Below, in pieces: positions 12,199 through 24,162 of a stretch of 64,000 nt of DNA. The stretch is from Effrenium voratum (taxonomy: Eukaryota; Sar; Dinophyceae; Suessiales; Symbiodiniaceae): contig CAUJNA010000469.1 of NCBI GenBank assembly GCA_963377175.1, positions 786,333 through 850,332 of the forward strand. Reading direction: 5' to 3'. The position numbers were made by a program, and so were the translations under genes. Under the pieces are notes generated by a model. That model did not search any database. It was not told where the DNA came from and saw only the letters and a program-made list of their open reading frames with translations. Position 1 is the first letter of the stretch; the number at the start of each line of letters is the position of its first letter.

Positions 12199-12318
12199 CT
12201 AGGTCCTCCAGATTTGAGAGGTTTTTTTTAAATGGGCACCCACTTTTTTGCTGTAGTCGATTTTAGTTGGGAACCCTCCCCACCACAAAGGGTAAAAGGG
12301 CGCTACTCAGCGAGCTAG
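12199..12318 (+). mobile_element. family-A TIR element
   Basis: Starts CTAGGTCCTCCAG, ends GCGAGCTAG, with the core TGTAGTCGATTTTAG. The ends are decayed. T-runs flank both sides (possible TTTT target duplication). Confidence 0.7.
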
Positions 12319-12526
12319 ATTTTTTTGGGAAACGGGTTGGATGTGGCGAATCTGTGGATTCGCCCCTGCTGAAGATAAAAAGGAGTACTAAACAAGTACG
12401 CAAAAGGACCAAGAAATAGAAAACGGCGGGAAATCCCGACAAAGTGCATCCAAACTATTTTCTAGACATGGACCGTTGTGACTGGCGTTTCGAGTTCATC
12501 GTGGATCCTGACAACGCAAACCAAAT

Positions 12527-12630
12527 ATATGGCTGTGGGTCCAAAATAGGGTAACCCCCCAAGTGGAAACCTGGACCAAAACCTGCGGTCCCCTGGTGGT
12601 TGAATTTTGACCCATACCCACATCACACCA
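12527..12630. mobile_element. family-B TIR element
   Basis: Starts TGGCTGTGGGTCCAAAAT and ends TTTTGACCCATACCCACA, i.e. inverted copies of TGGGTNTGGGTCAAAA. The middle (CCAAGTGGAAACCTGGACC, then CCTGCGG) recurs in other copies. Confidence 0.65.
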
Positions 12631-12989
12631 TGCCTGTTGGGCATGCTGTGCTGTTTTAACGGATACCATCCAAATCCCATGGCCACGCAGGCGCCGGCAT
12701 GAACAAATCTATAGTCCGTGATAGGGTGCGTATATGCCATGTGCTTGCAGAACCTGATGCGACACGCATACCGTCAAAGGATCGCGCTTGGCAAGCCGAC
12801 CTCCGAAGCTTCCAGCCGAAGAACTCAGCGGGTGTCCCAGCAAAACATAACTCAAGGTGCTTCCAGACTTTCCCTGTCCTGGTGCACGGGCTAGTTCCAC
12901 TTTGTGGACTGAGTATATGATGGCCGCGAAATCCGTTTCGCATCACACACACAAGCCTGGAACGATTCGATGTCCCGAGAATACCAGGA

Positions 12990-13080
12990 AACGTTCTGGC
13001 TTCAACCACTTCCATTTGCTTGAGCCTCCTGGAAAAACATAAAACAGATTTCCAGTAGTGATAGATTGCCTTTCAAACCA
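12990..13080. repeat. dispersed repeat with CCAGTAGTGATAGATT core
   Basis: CTTCCATTTGCTT, CCTGGAAAAA and TTCCAGTAGTGATAGATTGCC match 54060-54130 in order and spacing. In the second copy the CTGGAAA block supplies an exon acceptor. Confidence 0.55.
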
Positions 13081-13155
13081 GCCAAACATGTACATATGTG
13101 TGTATATATATATATATATGTACAACCTATTCTTCAGAACATGGATGATGTCCGC

Positions 13156-13315
13156 AGTATCTCCGAAACCGGCTGCGCGCGTCCTGCAGCTCCCGAGCGC
13201 ACTCCCGCAAGGCCGCCGCGACGGCGCCCTGGCGCTTCTTCATCTTCCAGGTGGCGTCCGCCGGTGGCCTGGGGCGACTGGGGCGAGCAAAACTGCCGCG
13301 GGATGGCGTCAGCCT
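13156..13315 (-). CDS. internal exon, Ala/Arg-rich helix
   Basis: Follows the acceptor AAACAG at 13317-13316 in phase 0. The second half is M-K-K-R-Q-G-A-V-A-A-A-L-R-E-C-A-R-E-L-Q, a clear amphipathic helix with G/C-ending codons. A GC donor at 13155-13154 (phase 1) or a GA donor just upstream would end it. Phase fits the exon at 14373-14119, which ends in phase 0. Confidence 0.45.
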
Positions 13316-13678
13316 CTGTTTGAAGGGGGTTGGAGTTTTCTCAATTTAGGGGGCCGGGGGTGGGTGGGGGAAAGGGGGGGGGGTGGGGGGGAGGGAGGCA
13401 GGGGACTGTATGATTTTCTTGGGTGATGCTTTGTCAAAGACGCTCAAGCTGGCTGCGGCGGCTTCTACTTTGCAACACTCAAAACTTGTCATGCCATGTC
13501 ATGCCTCACGGTTTCAGGGGCCCGGGAATCAATATCATCTCCAACCACTACAACTAAACCCCGCCAACAACAAGAAGAGAGCCCAAGCTGCATTTATAAA
13601 CCGCTTTGGAGCTGTAGTACTAGCAGGGGAAGCCGGAGGAAGCAAACGGGACGTCACAACACGCGGCAAAGGTCCTCC

Positions 13679-13790
13679 TCACTTGGCCAGTGACCAGCCA
13701 AGAAATGTGTACACTTTTTGGGCCACCACTAGTAAAAAGGGAGAGCCGCCAAGGAAACAAGTGTAAAGTGTGTCCACTGGCTGGGTGAGC
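13679..13790. mobile_element. family-E TIR element
   Basis: Starts CACTTGGCCAGTGACC and ends GTCCACTGGCTGGGTGAG, inverted. Interior GTGTACACTTTTTGGGCCAC and GGGAGAGCCGCCAAGGAAAC are shared with 58095. Confidence 0.7.
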
Positions 13791-14118
13791 CTCCAACTTC
13801 AGCGCCCTGAAATCCGCTTGCCAAACCGGAGCCCATCCTCAATCCTCGCCTGTCCGGCTTCTCCCACCGCAAGGCTGTGCGCCACTTTGGGTACACGACA
13901 TCTGCGCCTTGCACGCGACCAAATTGGATCATTGCACGCTGTGGCAGCAAGCCCAGCCCTAAAATAAAGCAGCATCCGGCGTAGGCAAGGGGCCGTCATG
14001 TCACATTTTATCACTTTAGACATTTCAGCTCTTACACTACGCCTGCTGCTGAATATTAGGGAGGACCGTGAGCTTGATCTCATCACCACATTCTCCCCAC
14101 CTCTCAGCGCAAGCACAC

Positions 14119-14373
14119 CTCAAGCAACCCGGTCGGTCTAACAAAGCGAGAAAAAAACCAACAGAACGGCACACGCCCCAGCCAAAATCGTCTCCAGCCT
14201 TGATCCGGAAAAAGCTTGAATGCTTCCTTGAGCCCAGCGCGTTCCACTGCTTCGGAGAGCTTCAGACCCAAACCGCTTGCGCGCCAGCTGTGCCAAAGAT
14301 CATCGATGCGGCTGAAATCCGGCCACACCTGCAACGAGCCAACCTCACGGCCATCCGTCTTCCGAATCGCGGG
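14119..14373 (-). CDS. internal exon, Trp-rich; in-frame TAA just upstream
   Basis: 85 codons are open from 14373 to a GT donor at 14118. The peptide includes V-W-P-D-F-S-R-I-D-D-L-W-H-S-W, a Leu/Glu helix and F-C-W-F-F-S-R. The frame remains coding-like on both sides of an isolated TAA at 14376-14374 (upstream: W-P-P-I-L-D-A-R-G-C-L-K-G-H). That suggests either an acceptor hidden between them or a single stop mutation. Possible AG acceptors, all phase 0, lie at the start of the stretch. Confidence 0.5.
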
Positions 14374-14466
14374 TTACTTGCAGACATGACCCTTCAAGCA
14401 GCCACGCGCGTCAAGAATCGGCGGCCAAATGGAACCCTGGAAAATGGGAAAACAAAGGCCAAACAC

Positions 14467-14678
14467 CTGCAGCCTCCTGGTATAAGTCTAACTCATACCC
14501 CATTGGTTTCTGAGGACACGGAACCCCTTGAAGGCATGGGGCATCTTTTGGGTCTGATCCAGTCCCGTTGCGCGCCTGGGATTCGACGGGGGCTTGCACC
14601 GCCGCTTCGCTGACCCGGGGCGCCCCAAAGGACTGGCGCCACTCCGCCAGAGCCTCCTGACTTCCGTGGGCCATCAAA
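14467..14678 (-). CDS. internal exon behind a poly-C/T acceptor tract
   Basis: The acceptor is unusually strong: a run of C (G on the plus strand, 14684-14698), then TTCAG. The frame starts M-A-H-G-S-Q-E-A-L-A-E-W-R-Q-S-F-G and runs 70 codons to a GT donor after G-14467 (phase 1). Composition is Ala/Gln/Pro/Ser-rich with coding-like codons. Function unknown. Confidence 0.45.
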
Positions 14679-14864
14679 CTGAAGGGGGGGGGGGGGGGAA
14701 AACACCTCACTCATCCTCGTTCTATTTCCTTCGCATGGGGTGTGGGAACGCCGAAGTTGCATAAAACATAGGAGGAAGGTGTGTGACGGTTTGTGCGAAA
14801 CATAAATCCAATATAAATCCGGTCCACATCCCGCCCCGCACCTGCCCACTCCTCCGCCTGCTGG

Positions 14865-15003
14865 GCCCTTTCCGCCCTCCCTCCCTCCCCCTTCCTTCCC
14901 CTCCCTTCCCTTCCCTTCTCTTCGCTCCCCTCCCCTCCCTACCCTGCCCTCCCTTACCCTCCCCTCCCCCCCTCCTCTCCCCTCCCCTCCTCCTCTCCCT
15001 CGA
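14865..15003. repeat. (CCCTCC)n/(CCTTCC)n tract
   Basis: Almost pure pyrimidine for ~140 bp. On the minus strand it is purine-rich, so it cannot serve as a 3' splice tract for minus genes. Confidence 0.9.
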
Positions 15004-15284
15004 GTTCAGCTTCAAGACAGAAAAACACAGATTACAACTTGAACCTCAATTGTTCCAACGCGCTCCCGAGATGCACACCTACAAATAGAATCTTAGCAAA
15101 GCGTCACAGAGCAGGCCAAATAGCAACAACAAATGCATGTGTCCTTTTTAGCGACACCCTTTTGTTGGTGTTGACGGGAAACCACAGGAGCATCACATTT
15201 TTGGGCCGAAAAGCCCGCCCCCCCCCCCCCCTTGTGGATCGCCATGCCAGGACGGCCATAATTAACGGCCATGACTGCCCTGCC

Positions 15285-15451
15285 ATGCTCCGATCCCGTC
15301 CTCCAGGGCCACTTCCCAGTCCTCCGCCTTGGAGCTTCCCCGGTGCCAGCGGCTCCGCCGCAGCGTCCCGAGCACCCGCAGCGCCCGCAGCGCCCCCAGC
15401 GATCCGCACCCGGCGAGGGCCAGGCGGAGCTTCGTGCCGGGCGCTGGGCGG
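15285..15451 (-). CDS. candidate exon, Leu/Arg-rich
   Basis: All three minus frames are partly open, but one has almost only G/C in third positions and reads K-L-R-L-A-L-A-G-C-G-S-L, followed by L-R-A-L-R-V-L and D-W-E-V-A-L-E-D. The acceptor GGCAG is at 15453-15452. The 3' end is undefined because several GC/GA donors are possible. Confidence 0.35.
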
Positions 15452-15503
15452 CTGCCACAAAGGCCTCCAGGTTTGCAGCGGATGGAAGGGAGGAGTGCAC
15501 TTG

Positions 15504-15612
15504 GTTGCTGTTGACTCCCCTACAAAAAGTTTAACTTGGGGGGGTTAGTAGAAAACTCCGTTATTCCCCAAAAAGTTAAAGTCTAGGGATCCAACTCAAT
15601 AGCAGTCAAGTG
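15504..15612. mobile_element. family-D TIR element
   Basis: Starts TTGCTGTTGACTCCCC, then ACAAAAAGTTTAACTT, and ends AAAAGTTAAAGTCTAGGG, then ATCCAACTCAATAGCAG: long imperfect inverted ends. Confidence 0.65.
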
Positions 15613-16184
15613 CAAAGCCCAATGAAATGCGAGTGATGCGCCTGGCTAAAAAAAACAAACTTTTTGTTTTACCGAATCGGCAACCGCTGGCGCCAATTCG
15701 GCCGTAGCTTTCAACCCCCTCTTCATGGATTTGTGGTGGGTGGCGGGCCCGTGTTCTTGGAGAGCCTGCTGGGGCAGGGAGCATTGTCACCCATTCATTC
15801 CACCGAAAGCTTGGCAACGCAAGGTCATTGAACGTGCAATCTCAAAGGTTCAAAGGATGCCAAGATTGGGACTGGGCGCCGCAAACGAAGAAACGATACA
15901 ACAACCAAACTGAAGTGGCCTCGCGCAGAGCTGAGATGCCCAGCGGGGCGAGATGGCCCAGGAACGATCATGCCCACGCCATGCTAGGAATCGACCCAAC
16001 CGGAATCAACCGAGTTGATCAGAATGGCGTCCGCGCCATTACAACTTGTCCGCGCCCGAGGAGTTTGGTTTCCAGGCGACTCCTGCTGTGTGCTAAACCG
16101 CTGGCGCTGGCCACGCGGCCTCTTGAGATGAATGACGTGCCTTGAGCGGGCAGGCACCGGGAGCGCACCAACTTCCACGCACTT

Positions 16185-16294
16185 CTAGGTCCTCCAGTAG
16201 TTAGAATAAGGGTACCCTTCTTTCTTCTGCAGTCTATGTTAGCAGGGGAACCCTCCCCTAAAAAAGGGTAAAAGGGCACTACTGGGGGACCTAG
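16185..16294 (+). mobile_element. family-A TIR element with ACTT flanks
   Basis: Intact ends (CTAGGTCCTCCAGTAG and CTACTGGGGGACCTAG), 110 bp. ACTT lies on both sides, a likely target-site duplication. Confidence 0.8.
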
Positions 16295-16550
16295 ACTTGG
16301 TATGCATACGTCAGGAAATGCCAACTGTGCGCAGGAGCCCTTTGCGACCCTCGGAAGGAACGTTTCTGCGAGAGCATGAACTCCGGAGAATGCAGCATCA
16401 CACGCCCAACATGGGCCATGCTCAAAACTAACTGCCTGTGGGTCATGGACACCATTCCATGAGGAGCCCATGAGGGGCTGTTTAAGATCCCGGTAAGGGG
16501 TGCATACCCGCACCACTACCAGCCCCAAGCAAATGAGTCAAGTTGACATT

Positions 16551-16690
16551 GTTCTAGGGGGTGATTCCCCATTCTTTTCGGCCATCGTTCTTTTCAAAAA
16601 CCGATCGCCATTTCCCCAGGGTTTTTGGTGGTTTTCTAGAAAGATCCAGATCCCTGGAAAGAATGGAAATGGAAGTTACCCCTAGAATTC
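16551..16690. mobile_element. single-copy TIR element
   Basis: Ends TTCTAGGGGGTGATTCCCC and GGAAGTTACCCCTAGAATTC are inverted (TTCTAGGGGT.A.TTCC). No second copy seen here. Confidence 0.55.
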
Positions 16691-17329
16691 TGCCTCGCTG
16701 CATCAATTTGCCGGCCCGGCGAAGATAGAGCTGCAGGATCTCTCTCCCAGGCTGCTCCCCAACCTTAGTCAACCGGCGCAGTCCCCGTATTTCCACGGGG
16801 TTAGCTCCAAATATCTTCTGGAACCCCTTACGCACCTGAAGGAAACAACACAAAGGAAAGCCAAAGCCAAAAGGACTTGCTTTTAGGCTTCTGCTTGAGC
16901 CGCAGCAAGCCCCCTGACCCTTAGGGCAAGCGTTTGGGGGCTGCTTTGTAGGGTCCCTGAAGTTCGAACACTCCCGAGTCAGTTCTTCGCTAGTAGTAAC
17001 TCCGCAAAACCATGCTACCGGACAATGTCTGTACGCCATGCTGCGCTGAGAAACTGGCAAACAGCCCTCAAGATGCAAATAGCCCTGAGGATGTTAATCC
17101 CCCGTTGATGAAACTTAGATCTTCAAAAATAGTCATTCAGGTTAATCCTATGGCACCACCATAGGTTTTGGTAGTTTTGGTAGAGATGCAGGCCAACACC
17201 TCGAGACTTGGTGCCTTACATTCTTGACCGTGACGTGCAAACTCTTTGCCCCGCTCTCCTGCTCGTCAGACCTGAGACTGGCGGTGTCCAAAAAAGCGCC
17301 ATGCAGGAAAACGCGCCCAGTCTTCACAC

Positions 17330-17437
17330 GGTTGTCAAAAATAGGGTAACCCCAAAATGGAAGCTGGGTAAATGGAAAAACATGGACTAACACCTGCGCT
17401 CGTCTAGTTGTTTAACTTTGACCCACACCCATGTGTG
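17330..17437. mobile_element. family-B TIR element
   Basis: Shares ATAGGGTAACCCC, AACACCTGCG and the end TTTGACCCACACCCATGT with the copy at 12527-12630. The left end is eroded. Lies past the 3' end of the GH3 blocks. Confidence 0.65.
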
Positions 17438-17604
17438 GCTGTAAGTGATTCTCAACGAGCTGTGTTCTGAGATATCAAGGTGATGCTCTTGAAACACAAG
17501 GCTGTCATGACAGGCTTGCCCAACACGCGTGCAAGGCACATGCCACATGCAGCCTCGTGCGGGTCGTTGCGCAACCCATGGCTGATCCGCCGGGCAAAGA
17601 GCAA

Positions 17605-17737
17605 AGGCGCCCAAGGGGGGACAAGGGGTCCGGGCCGATTCAATTTCTCTTTCCCCATAAAAGGGAAAACGGAACCGTACCATGGAACTCCACGGGTCAC
17701 TCCCTCCCCAATTTCAGTTTTAAGGGGAACTTGGGGA
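17605..17737. mobile_element. family-F element
   Basis: GATTCAATTTCTCTTTCCCC, AAAGGGAAAACGGAACC, GGGTCACTCCCTCCCCAA, TTTTAAGGGGAACTTGG: a diverged copy, lying just beyond the last GH3 block. Confidence 0.6.
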
Positions 17738-17749
17738 AACTCCGCCCTT

Positions 17750-18270
17750 GGCCAAAGACAGTCCCTTGATTGCTCCCGCAAACTCAGGCGTGCGCATCTC
17801 CCCAGGGAGGTACTCAAAGGACCTGGGCTGGACGCAGTTCCATGCATTGACTCCTTCGAGCGGGTCTGTGTGCCGGGCGTGTAGGTCAAGCCGAAGCCAA
17901 AGGGATAGGCCACATCCCGGCCTTCAGAACTTCAGCATGCACGCTCGATGTCTAGGCGTGCACACGGCAGCACAAATTTGTCTAAGCCAACATGCCACTG
18001 ATTGCAGCAGAGCCTATACACTCCATGTCCGATGGTTTGTTATGAGCACTCGACGAACATGGGACGAACCAGCTGCGAGCCCCAAGCCGTCGTAGAGGTG
18101 CCAGCCCACAAAGAGCTTCTCCTGCGGAAGCGTTCCCTTGCCACAACACAACAAGGCCCAAGCACCAGACGCCTCCTCCGCATTGTGTGATTTCATGGGA
18201 GCTGTCAGCCGATCATTGCAATAAAACAGACCCATGCCATACTGTAGCCAAACAGGCCATGCTCCAAACA

Positions 18271-18320
<50 letters not shown>

Positions 18321-21300
18321 CGCAACAGCCTGTGCATCCCAAGTTGTATCGACACAAAACCGACAACTTATCTGCAGGGAATCCTGTCTTGGAAACAAGC
18401 CAAGTTGGGCACGTCGAACCATCGTTGAATGGAACCTGCGTACCCCCACCTCATAGGGGCATGCGGACTCAATGCACGGCCGCCTCAGCAAAGCCGTAAC
18501 TTGCCACCGGATGCCGACAGCTTGATGGGGGTCTTTGAAAAGCAAGAAATCCCCCACCCCGTTTGCCTTTGTAGCTAAGAAAGATGGGCATGCACAAGGC
18601 TTGCCCAGACCACGTTCTGCATTGCCAGCCGACTTTTGCTGATCAAATGCCAAGGACGGGGTTGCGTGAGAACATTGGAACACTTCACTGGGCATGTGCG
18701 CGAGCTACGGACAGAATTATCTGTTCTTTTCCTTTAGGCACTCCTGCAGTTCTGCTGTACACTGACAGTTCCGGCATGTACATGCATGTTCCAACCTTGA
18801 AAACCCAGCCTTAGCTGCAACCGCAGCCCCTTCTCCACTGCTTCCCAAATGCCATGAGGGCGTGTCTCTGAAGACCCCGTAAGCTGGCCGTGGGATATTG
18901 CAAGCTCTCACCGGGCAGCCAGCATGGCATCCTCCTGGCGCAGCAAGTGGGGACATGGGGTGTGGCACACCCCTCCCTTTGCTTCCGAAAGAAAAAACAA
19001 CATGGCCATGGGTCAAAATCCAAATCTGAAATCCGCCGACAACAGGCGGCGTGTTGGACATAAGAAATGCTCCTTACCTCTTTACCTGTTACCCCTCCCC
19101 TAACCCCTCCCCAGGGGCAGCATTTCAGACTATTGCGGGGGGGGGGGGTCCACGTACCACGCGGTGATTCGAAGACGCTTCACTAAATCTGTTCATTGTG
19201 CGGGCTACATCGCCAGCATCACCTGCATCATCCGCATCAGCGCCTGCCAAGGATGCGGATGATGCAAGTGATGCTGGGGATGTTGCCTATGCTGGTGAAC
19301 CCCCCCCAGTTCCTTGTTGAGATCAGTTATTTCCCCCCTTTCCCTTCTAAGGCCTTTTCCCAGCCTCAGTCCAAAGATCTTTCCCCCCCTTTCCTCCCTA
19401 AGAGTTCGTCTCCCTTTGCCTCCCTAAGATCTCTTCCCCCCTTTCCCGCTTAAGATCCTTGCCCCCGTTTCCCCCCTAAGGCCTTTTCCCCCCAAGATCT
19501 CCACCTTCTCTTCCCAAAGTTTTTTTCTCTCTTTCCCGATTGAGATCCTGTCCCCCGATTGCCCCTTAGGGCCTGTTCCCCCCGAGAAAGATTTCCCTTT
19601 TCCTCCCAAAGATCTTTTCCCCCCTTTCCCCCTTAAGGCATTTTTTCCCCAGATCTTCTCCCTTTCCTCCCTGAGATCTTTCCCCCCCTTTCGCTGTTGA
19701 GATCCTTTCCCCCTTTCCCCCCTTCATTTCCAGATCTTAGGGAGGAAAGGCAGAAGATCTGGGGCAAAAAGGCCTTAGGGGGGAAAGGGGAGAAATGATC
19801 TCAACAGGGCAAGGGGTGGAAAAGATCTTCGGGAGGAAAGGGAGAAGATCTGGGGAAAAAAGGCCAACAGGGAAAGGGGGGAAAAGATCTTAGGAAGGAA
19901 AAGCGAGAAGCTCTCAGGGGGGGAAAGGCCTTGGGAGGGAAAGGGGGGAAAGGATCTCAACAGGGAAAGGGTGGGAAAGATCTTAGGGAGGAAAGGGGGG
20001 GGGGAAGATCTTAGGGAGGAACTCCTAAGATCTTCCCCCCCCTTTCCTCCTTAAGATCTTTCCCACCCTTTCCCTTTCCCTGTTGAGATCCTTTCCCCCC
20101 TTTCCCTCCCAAGGCCTTTCCCCCCCCCCTCTTCTCCCTGTTCCTTCCCCCTAAGATCTTCCCCCCCCTTTCCTCCCTAAGATCTTTCCCACCCTTTCCC
20201 TGTTGAGATCCTTTCCCCCCTTTCCCTCCCAAGGCCTTTCCCCCCCCCCATGAGAGCTTCTCCCTGTTCCTTCCTAAGATCTTTTCCCCCCTTTCCCTGT
20301 TGGGCTTCCCCCCCTAAGTCCTTTTCTCCCAGATCTTCTCCCTTTCCTCCTAAGATCTTCCCCCCCCTTTCCTTCCTAAGATTGTTTCCCCCCTTTCCCT
20401 GTTGAGATCCTTCCCACCCTTTCCCCCTGAGGCCTTCCCCCCCCTGAGAGCTTCTCCTTCCTTAGATCTTTCCCCCCTGTCCCTGTTGGCCTTTTTTCCC
20501 CCAGATCTTCCCCCTTTCCTCCCTAAGATCTTTTCCACCCCTTTCCCTGTTGAGATCATTTCTCCCCTTTCCCCCCTAAGGCCTTTGCCCCCAGATCTTC
20601 TCCCTTTCCTCCCTAAGATCTTTCCCCCCCTTTCCGCTAGGCGAGCGCAGGCAGGCGCAGGAGGGGCAGCGGCACCTGGACGACGTGAGCCGGGTACCCC
20701 AGCTGCGCTACGCGCGGGCCGAGTGCCGGGGCGTGGAATGGACGGCGACGGAGTTGCACAACGGTAAAGAGATGAAGACACTTCGGGCCCACGGCTTCAA
20801 CCAGCGCCCGCGCTTTGAGCAGGTGGTGGGCTACCTTGAGCGGAATGAGCCGCTGCCCCTGGATCAACCGGACCCTGCTCAGATCCTTTCCCCCCTTTCC
20901 CCCCTAAGGCCTTTCCCCCCCTGAGATCTTCTCCCTTTTCCTCCCTAAGATCTTTTGCCATTTTTCCCTGTTGAGATCCATCCCCCCTTTCCCCCCTAAG
21001 GCCCTTTCTCCCTCTGAGTTTTTCCCTTTTCCTCCCCACGATGTTTTCCCCCCTCTCCCTGTTGAGATCCTTTCCCTCCTTTCCCCCCTAAGGCCTTTTT
21101 TCCCCCTGCGATCTTCCCCCTTTTCCTTCCTAAGATCTTTTCCCCCCTTTCCTTGTTGAGATCCTTTCCCGCCCTTTCCCCCCTAAGGCGTTTTCCCCCC
21201 CAAGATCTTCTCCCTTTTCCTCCCTAAGATCCTTTGCCCCCTTTCCCTGTTGAGATCCTTTCCCCCCTTTCCCCCCTAAGGCCTTCCCCCCCCTGAGATC

Positions 21301-24094
21301 TTCTCCCTTGTCCTCCCCAAGATCTTTTCCCCCGAGATCTTCTCCCTTTTCCTCCCTAGGATCTTCTCCCACCTTTCCCTGTTGAGCTCCTTTCCCCCTT
21401 TTCCCCCTAAGGCCTTTTCAGATCTTCTCCCTTTTCCTCCCTAAGATCCTTTGCCCCCTGTCCCTGTTGAGATCCTTTCCCCCTTTCCCCCCTAAGGCCT
21501 TTTCCCTGCCTGGGACCTTCTCCCTTTTTCACTGAGATCTTTCCCCCCCTTTCCCTGTTGAGATCCTTTCCCCTCTTTCCCCCCTACGGCCTTTCCCCCC
21601 GCTGAGATCTTCTTCCTATTCCTCCTTAAGATCCTTTGCCCCCTTTCCCTGTTGAGATCCTTTCCCCCCTTCCCTTTAAGGCCTTTCCAGATCTTCTCCC
21701 TTTCCTTCCTAAGATTGTTTCCCCCCTTTCCCTGTTGAGATCCTTCCCACCCTTTCCCCCCTCAGGCCTTTCCCCCCCCTGAGAGCTTCTCCCTTTTCCT
21801 TCCTTAGGTCTTTCCCCCCTTTCCCTGTTGGCCTTTTTTCTCCCAGATCTTCTCCCTTTCCGCCCTAAGATCTTTTCCACCCCTTTCCCTGTTGAGATCA
21901 TTTCTCCCCTTTCCCCCCTAAGGCCTTTGTCCCCAGATCTTCTCCCTTTCCTCCCTAAGATCTTCCCCCCCCCCGCTGAGATCCTTTTCCCCCTTTCCCC
22001 CCTAAGGCCTTTCCCCCCCCTGAGAGCTTCTCCCTTTTCCTTCCTAAATCTTTTCCCCCCTTTCCCTGTTGGGCTTTCCCCCCTAAGTCCTTTTCTCCCA
22101 GATCTTCTCCCTGAAAGGGAGACGATCTGGGAGATCTTAGGGAGGCAAAGGGAGAAGATCTCAGGGGGGAAAAGGCCTTAGGGGGGAAAGGGGGGAAAGG
22201 ATCTCAACAGGGAGAGGGGTGAAAACATCTTAGGGAGGAAAAGGGGAAAAAACAGAGGGAGAAAAGGCCTTCGGGCGGAAAGGGGGAATGGATCTCAACA
22301 AAGAAAGGGGGGCAAAAATCTCAGAGGGGAAGGGGGCAAGGGGACAATTCCAAAGGGACGCAAATAAGAAAGCAGGCCTGTAATGTCGGCGGCCTGAGCC
22401 GGAGGCACTAAAATAGACTAAAATGGGTGTTGCACCTACCCCAAAATGGTACCATTGGTTTTGACCCACAGCCACCTGACACTATCCATTTCGGGCTTCC
22501 CTGGAATTTTCAGCAACCAAAAGCCGAATACTGGCGGTTACAGGTAACCAGGGGCTTGTCATCAGGCTCTTCCCCAACGCCTTGCCTCCTTGGCAGGGAT
22601 TGTCACTGGCAGCTTCCCTGACGGGTGCACAGCGCCAAACCTGGGCCAGGCAACGCCGCAGCCACAACCCTTGGTACGGCAGCAAAAAACAATCTGTTCT
22701 ACCAGCCCCCTGCCAAAAACGAACAGAACCAACAAACAAACAAAAACAACAACACTTGTCAAGAACAGTCAAGTTGAAAGTGGCACTAGGGACGGAGAGC
22801 ATTGCTGTGGGCCCCAGATGCCTTAGGATTGCCCTCTTGGGACCCATCCCCAAGTGCTTGGCAAGAGATCCGCTGCCGCAAGGCCAGTCGCCTGACCTCG
22901 AGCGGAAGCTGGCACTGGTGCAACTTGCGATTCCTCTCACGCCTCGTTCTCTGTCTGGCGATGGTGGTGATACCCATGCAGAACTTATCAGCTTCCCTAT
23001 GATTGGCGCACTTTGGGATGTAGGATAATCACAGCGGTCAAGCGTCAACCCTTGTTTCGGAAAGCAAACACGAACATAAACTACCGTTGAGTTAATGGTC
23101 TTGCAGAATCAAAACCGCAACACACAACACAAGCTGGCTCTCAAAGCAGGTACACAGCATGGCGTCCCATACCGCGCCACCACGGTCTGACAGCGTCTTC
23201 GTTGGGCAGCGACTGTCAGCCGTGCACTGCCCCCCCTGACTCATGAAATTCAGCGTTGGCGGTGAAGCCTTCCATCCGTGATCTATCATGATCCACACAC
23301 ACACACACCCAAACACACACACACAGACACACAGACACATCAGACACACAGACACACAGACACACAGACACACAGACACACAGACACACAGACACACAGA
23401 CACACAGACACACACAGACACACACACACACACACACAAGCGGACACACAAACACACAAACACACAAACACACAAACACACAAACACACAAACAAACACA
23501 TTGACATACACACAAACACATTGACATACACACACAAACAGTCGAAGAAACACATGCACAACACACAGAGACGCGCAGAAACAAACACAAGAACGTGACA
23601 GGGGCACGAACCAAAGTGACACGCACAAACACACCGACCCAAACGAACATACAAATACAAATGCATACACATATACATGCTTGTTTGTGTACTTGCGCAT
23701 GCTTGCAGACAACAGAGCCCATATGTTCTATGCAAGGCGCATAGCCACGGGCATGGCTAAACGCTTCCAAGTCTGGTCATGTCTGGCAGTGGGCAATGGC
23801 TTCACCCAAAATTTGTTCTTTCAATTCCTGAGTCTCCGCGCCCGAGGGAAACATCAGCAAGATGCCCGTGGCAGCTTGGCCTCAGATTCTTGCGCGCTTT
23901 GCAACCACCTAGGGAGGAAACCAAAAAGTATCCAAAAGCCCTATCTCCCCCTCTCTGTCTGAGAACCTTCTAGGGGATCACATTGTTTTGGACAGCTGGT
24001 TGTGTGTGAATCTGTGTGTCTCTGTGCCTCTCTGTATCTACGTGTGAGTCTCTGCGTCTGTGTCTCTGTGCGTGTGTCTCTGTGTCTGCCTGTC

Positions 24095-24127
<33 letters not shown>

Positions 24128-24128
24128 A

Positions 24129-24162
<34 letters not shown>

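Larger units (their letters stand above)
15620..17330. other. no supported gene
   Basis: Holds the family-A element (16185) and the TIR element (16551). A minus frame at 16020-16170 is Arg/Gln-rich but unconvincing. Confidence 0.45.

Noticed and set aside
19424..22181. Many Gly/Lys/Arg- or Pro/Phe-rich frames
   Set aside because: Translations of the CT/GA satellite.
22482..23048. A 188-codon minus frame
   Set aside because: It overlaps the GH3 exon in another frame; the GH3 block P-S-G-K-L-P-V-T decides the frame there.
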